DNA of 10,144 bases, taken from SFTH01 sp963643985 (GTDB taxonomy: Bacteria > Bacillota > Clostridia > Christensenellales > Aristaeellaceae). The DNA lies in contig CAVINP010000073.1 of NCBI GenBank assembly GCA_963643985.1, positions 1-10,144 on the forward strand, written 5' to 3'. The position numbers were made by a program, and so were the translations under genes. Below are positions 7,010 to 10,144 of this stretch, piece by piece (position 1 is the first letter of the stretch; every line of letters starts with the position of its first letter). A model generated the notes under the pieces. The model searched no databases. It saw only the letters and a list, made by a program, of their open reading frames with translations, and was not told the DNA's origin.

Positions 7010-9034
7010 ATGCGCAAGCTCTTGGTTTGCATGCTGATCGCGCTGATGGCGCTGACCTGCCTCTGCCCGGCCATGGCAGAGGAGACCACAACGGCCGTCA
7101 ACGGCGCAGGGGTCGCAAACACCGGTTCCGACATATACATTGCCGTGCCGGCCGACAGCGGCATGGCGCTGGTGCGCGTTCCGCTCAACGGCGGTTCGCC
7201 CGTGCTCATTGACCGCGGCAGCGAAATTTCCGATATCATGCTCTACTCCAGCGGCATTGCCTACCTGAAAAAGGACGGCGGCAACACCGGCATCATGGGC
7301 TGCAAGGGCAACACGGCCGTGACGCTGTATTCCCTGGGCGCACAGAATGCCGGCAACCTCTGCTGCTACGGCGGCAAGTTCCTGATACTGATTGACAACC
7401 TGCTCTACTCTGTCGATGCCGAGGAGCAGCTCTGCCTGAAGCTCTCCGGTGCGCAGATGAGCGAGTTCGTCGTGGATGAGAGCTATGCCTACTACGTCGC
7501 CGAGAGCGACCAGCTCGACTACACCACGACGCTTGACAGCGGCACGACCGCCACCGGCCGCGCGGGCTGCATCTATCGCCTGAATCTGGCCTCCGGCGAG
7601 ACCGAGCTGCTGCTCAAGAGCGGTGCGGCAGACCTGAAGATTTCCGGCCACTACATCTACTTCCACAACCTCGGCTCGGCCTATGCCGTGCAGAGCGGCG
7701 ATACCGCCGTACTCAAGGGCATGGTTTCAAGCCTCGATACGCAATTGAAGACCCTCGAGAGCGTCTGCACCAGCCCCGACAGCGGCTTCTGGCCCATGGG
7801 TCTGGGCACGGCCTGCTGGTACAACGGCGCACTGATCGTCGACACCGAGACGGGCGCACTGACGCTGTATTCTCCCGCAACCGGCGCGACCGTCGCGTCT
7901 GACGGTGAGAGCCTCTACATCTGGGAGCCCGGCACGGGCACGCTGACGCGCGTGGATGCCAAGGCCGGCCTGACGACGCTCTACTCCGGCAACCTGGCAA
8001 ATGCCGCCGATGCCGCGACCGTTGCGGCGGAAGCCACCGCCGTTCCCGCGGGCGCGAGCGACGTGATCACCGCGGCGGATGCCGACTGGTTCGACCAGTT
8101 TGTGGCCAATTCCGAGCTGGCCGGCAATGTCGTCTCCGTATCCGACGGCACCGTAGGCGCCGCCGCGACGCCCATCCCCTCGCTTGATATCATCGACACC
8201 ACCACCGACGATGAGACGCAGGCCACCACCGCGGATGCGGGCGTGTCCGCCGCTTCCGTCGATGATTCCGCCTCGTCTTCGGCTTCTACCGTCTCTGTGA
8301 CGGATACGAGCCTGAGCAAGGTTACGACCACCACGAGCCTGAACATCCGCGCCGAGGGCTATCTGGGCGCGAAGGTCATCGGCTCCGTGCCCGCAGGCGT
8401 GAGCGTGACATGCGAAGGCAAGTATGCCACCGACTCCCGCGGCAACCACTGGTACAAGATCAGCTACAAGGGCGTGACCGGCTGGATCTCCGCAGGCTAC
8501 TGCACCACGGGCAGCTCGTCCTCCTCGTCCTCGTCGTCCCAAAAGTCGACTGCGGGCAAGGAATACAGCATGTCCGGCAAGTACGTCCGCGCCGTGGGCG
8601 GCTCCGTGAACATCCGCTCCTCTGCCAGCCTGAGCAGCTCGGTCAAGGGCACGATGCCCAAGGGCAGCTACGGTACCTTCCAGGGCAAGGCCTCCAAGGA
8701 CAGCCGCGGCGTGGTCTGGTACAAGGTCAAGTATGACGGCGTGACCGGCTGGGTCTCCTCCAAATACTCGAAGGTTTCCGACTCCAAGGGCAGCGGCAGC
8801 AGCGAGTCCGGCGACTCGGGCAGCTCCGGCGACAAGGTCAAGATCGTCGGCGGCGACGTTACCATCCGCTCCAAGCCGGACAAGACCAGCAGCAAGTTGG
8901 GCTACATCAGCTCCGGCAAGACGGTCACCTATCTCGGCAAGAGCTCCGTGGACAGCCGCGGCGTGCGCTGGTACAAGATCAAGTACAACGGCACCACCGG
9001 ATGGGTCTCCTCCATGTACGCCAAGATCGTATAA
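7010..9034 (+). CDS. Secreted protein: predicted beta-propeller-like domain plus three SH3b repeats
   Basis: 674 residues, ATG with ribosome site GAGGAGGG (6993-7000). A Sec signal peptide fills residues 1-23, with likely cleavage after AMA; the cysteines nearby do not form a lipobox. Residues about 24-330 carry repeated strand-rich units (SDIYIAVPADSG, GCIYRLNLASGETELL, SLYIWEPGTGTLTRVD) resembling DUF5050-type beta-propellers. A Thr/Ser/Ala-rich linker follows (about 331-436). Three bacterial SH3 domains follow at about 438-499, 525-589 and 610-674, each with an NIR/TIR motif and a W-Y-K-I/V-x-Y-x-G-x-T-G-W end, separated by Ser/Gly linkers including nine consecutive serines (502-510). SH3b domains usually bind peptidoglycan peptides, so the protein is probably anchored to the wall. 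No hydrolase domain is seen; the role is perhaps sensing, adhesion or scaffolding. It stands alone with its own promoter and terminator. Confidence 0.88.
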   Translation: MRKLLVCMLIALMALTCLCPAMAEETTTAVNGAGVANTGSDIYIAVPADSGMALVRVPLNGGSPVLIDRGSEISDIMLYSSGIAYLKKDGGNTGIMGCKGNTAVTLYSLGAQNAGNLCCYGGKFLILIDNLLYSVDAEEQLCLKLSGAQMSEFVVDESYAYYVAESDQLDYTTTLDSGTTATGRAGCIYRLNLASGETELLLKSGAADLKISGHYIYFHNLGSAYAVQSGDTAVLKGMVSSLDTQLKTLESVCTSPDSGFWPMGLGTACWYNGALIVDTETGALTLYSPATGATVASDGESLYIWEPGTGTLTRVDAKAGLTTLYSGNLANAADAATVAAEATAVPAGASDVITAADADWFDQFVANSELAGNVVSVSDGTVGAAATPIPSLDIIDTTTDDETQATTADAGVSAASVDDSASSSASTVSVTDTSLSKVTTTTSLNIRAEGYLGAKVIGSVPAGVSVTCEGKYATDSRGNHWYKISYKGVTGWISAGYCTTGSSSSSSSSSQKSTAGKEYSMSGKYVRAVGGSVNIRSSASLSSSVKGTMPKGSYGTFQGKASKDSRGVVWYKVKYDGVTGWVSSKYSKVSDSKGSGSSESGDSGSSGDKVKIVGGDVTIRSKPDKTSSKLGYISSGKTVTYLGKSSVDSRGVRWYKIKYNGTTGWVSSMYAKIV

Positions 9035-9046
9035 ACATTTTCTTTT

Positions 9047-9078
9047 CCCCCGAGGCATTGCGCTTCGGGGGTATTTTT
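9047..9078 (+). terminator. Rho-independent terminator of the SH3b-protein gene
   Basis: A 10-bp stem (9047-9056 with 9062-9071, one G-U), five-base loop, then TATTTTT, starting 12 bases after the stop codon. Confidence 0.93.
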
Positions 9079-9091
9079 ATCGGCTACGAGC

Positions 9092-9120
9092 TTGATTTGC
9101 ATTCGGATATGCGATATACT
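9092..9120 (+). promoter_or_regulatory. Sigma-A promoter of guaA
   Basis: TTGATT (9092-9097), a 17-base spacer, TATACT (9115-9120). RNA would begin near 9127, leaving a leader of about 36 bases with AAAGGA (9148-9153) before the ATG. That is too short to hold a purine riboswitch. Confidence 0.8.
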
Positions 9121-9162
9121 GTACATCAGGAATAATCCTATTTAACGAAAGGAAGAACGCTT

Positions 9163-10144
9163 ATGCAACAGGACGTCATACTGGTATTTGATCTGGGCAG
9201 TGAGGAAAACCCGAAGATTGCCCGCGAAATCCGTGCGCTGGGCGTGTACAGCGAAATCCATACCCACGACATCAAGGCTGCCGAGCTTGCCGCCATACCG
9301 AACGTACGCGGCGTGATACTCAACGGCGGCGCAAACCGCATCGTAGACGGCGTGACCATCGATGCAGACGATGCGATCTACGCGCTGAATGTGCCCTTTT
9401 TGTCCGTGGATCATGCTGCAAAGAAGGGCGATATGATCGCCGCCTGGCCGCAGGACGATGCCGAGCGTGCCAAACTGCTCTCTGATTTCGTATTTGACAA
9501 GTGCGGCTGCGGCAAAACCTGGAGCACGCAGAACTTCATCGATGATCAGATCGAGCGCATCCGCGCCCAGGTCGGCGACGGCAAGGTATTGCTGGCGCTC
9601 TCCGGCGGCGTAGATTCCTCCGTGGTCGCAGCACTGCTGATCCGCGCCATCGGCGACAAACTGACCTGCGTTCACGTCAACCATGGCCTGCTGCGCAAGG
9701 GTGAGCCGGAACAGGTGGTGCAGGTGTTCCGCCATGAATTGGGCGCGAACCTGATCTACGTCGATGCCGTGGACCGCTTTCTGGACAAACTTGCCGGCGT
9801 AGCCGACCCCGAGCAAAAGCGCCACATCATCGGTGCGGAGTTCATTCGCGTCTTTGAAGAGGAAGCCCGCAAGCTGGACGGCATTTCCTTCCTGGGTCAG
9901 GGTACGATCTATCCGGACATCATCGAGAGCGGCACCCGCACCGTGAAGGCGGTCAAGAGCCATCACAACGTGGGCGGTCTGCCCGAGGACCTGAAGTTCG
10001 AACTGGTCGAGCCGCTGAAGATGCTCTTCAAGGACGAGGTACGTGCCGTCGGCGCAGCGCTGGGTCTGCCGGACAGCATGGTCTATCGTCAGCCCTTCCC
10101 CGGCCCGGGTCTCGGCGTGCGCTGTGTGGGCGCGATCACCCGCG
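9163..10144 (+). CDS. guaA: GMP synthase with degenerate, shortened glutamine amidotransferase domain (5' part)
   Basis: 327 codons are visible before the window edge. GMP synthase converts XMP to GMP with ATP and an amino donor, the last step of guanine nucleotide synthesis in the cytoplasm. The ATP-pyrophosphatase half is canonical: PP-loop SGGVDSS (147-153), HVNHGLLRKGE (171-181), LGQGTIYPDIIES (244-256), KSHHNVGGLP (265-274), RQPFPGPGLGVR (309-320). The N-terminal half starts like a class I amidotransferase (ILVFDLGS, then LGVYSEIH and VILNGGA), but the usual nucleophile motif GICYG is replaced at 81-85 by SVDHA. The following region, normally about 110 residues with the His-x-Glu pair, is only about 30 residues before FVFDKCGC (109-116). 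The PP-loop therefore sits about 88 residues earlier than in E. coli GuaA. The frame is open and both flanks are conserved, so this looks like evolved loss and not a frameshift. Glutamine hydrolysis should be absent. The C-terminal dimerisation domain lies outside. Confidence 0.93.
   Translation, partial: MQQDVILVFDLGSEENPKIAREIRALGVYSEIHTHDIKAAELAAIPNVRGVILNGGANRIVDGVTIDADDAIYALNVPFLSVDHAAKKGDMIAAWPQDDAERAKLLSDFVFDKCGCGKTWSTQNFIDDQIERIRAQVGDGKVLLALSGGVDSSVVAALLIRAIGDKLTCVHVNHGLLRKGEPEQVVQVFRHELGANLIYVDAVDRFLDKLAGVADPEQKRHIIGAEFIRVFEEEARKLDGISFLGQGTIYPDIIESGTRTVKAVKSHHNVGGLPEDLKFELVEPLKMLFKDEVRAVGAALGLPDSMVYRQPFPGPGLGVRCVGAITR

Noticed and set aside
7727..9058. Minus-strand open frame of 443 codons
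   Set aside because: It is the antisense of the SH3b gene; its Gly/Ala/Val/Arg-biased composition is a by-product of the codon use on the real strand, which has a signal peptide and clear domains.
9035..9162. Purine riboswitch or upstream regulatory RNA before guaA
   Set aside because: After the terminator and promoter only about 36 leader bases remain, with no aptamer motifs.

Overview
The window looks like a chromosomal piece of a fairly GC-rich anaerobic Firmicute, most likely a gut Clostridia lineage. The signs are strong GGAGG-type ribosome sites, clean sigma-A promoters with 17-base spacers, a DUF975 membrane protein, an SH3b-repeat secreted protein, an FMN riboswitch, and an intergenic palindrome carrying a motif like those scattered through gut Clostridia genomes. 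The taxonomic call is inference; there is no rRNA or other marker here.

Layout, left to right. At positions 1-88 a minus-strand promoter drives an FMN riboswitch cut by the window edge, so a riboflavin synthesis or uptake gene should lie just outside. Divergent from it, a plus-strand DUF975 membrane protein with a long cytoplasmic tail (180-1514) ends in a textbook terminator. A structured palindromic element fills 1562-1654. A minus-strand set of genes follows, in transcription order: a small unknown protein (6808-6266), a hairpin, an EamA-type drug/metabolite exporter (6201-5323), a GNAT acetyltransferase overlapping it by ATGA (5326-4835), and a large PLD-nuclease/superfamily 2 helicase/DUF3427 protein (4816-1661) only 18 bases further on. 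The last three are probably one transcription unit.

From about 6834 to 7009 two divergent promoters face away from each other with two inverted repeats between or within them. The plus-strand gene 7010-9034 encodes a secreted protein with a predicted beta-propeller-like N-terminal half and three C-terminal SH3b domains, ending at a strong terminator. The window closes with the 5' part of guaA (9163 onward, cut by the right edge).

The most unusual feature is guaA. Its ATP-pyrophosphatase half has all the expected motifs, but the glutamine amidotransferase half is reduced by an in-frame loss of most of its second half, including the nucleophile cysteine and the His/Glu region. As read, it should be an ammonia-dependent GMP synthetase or one that relies on a separate glutaminase. 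The PLD-helicase-DUF3427 protein is the best candidate for an incompletely described DNA-processing or defence function. No CRISPR, tRNA, rRNA or insertion sequence was seen.
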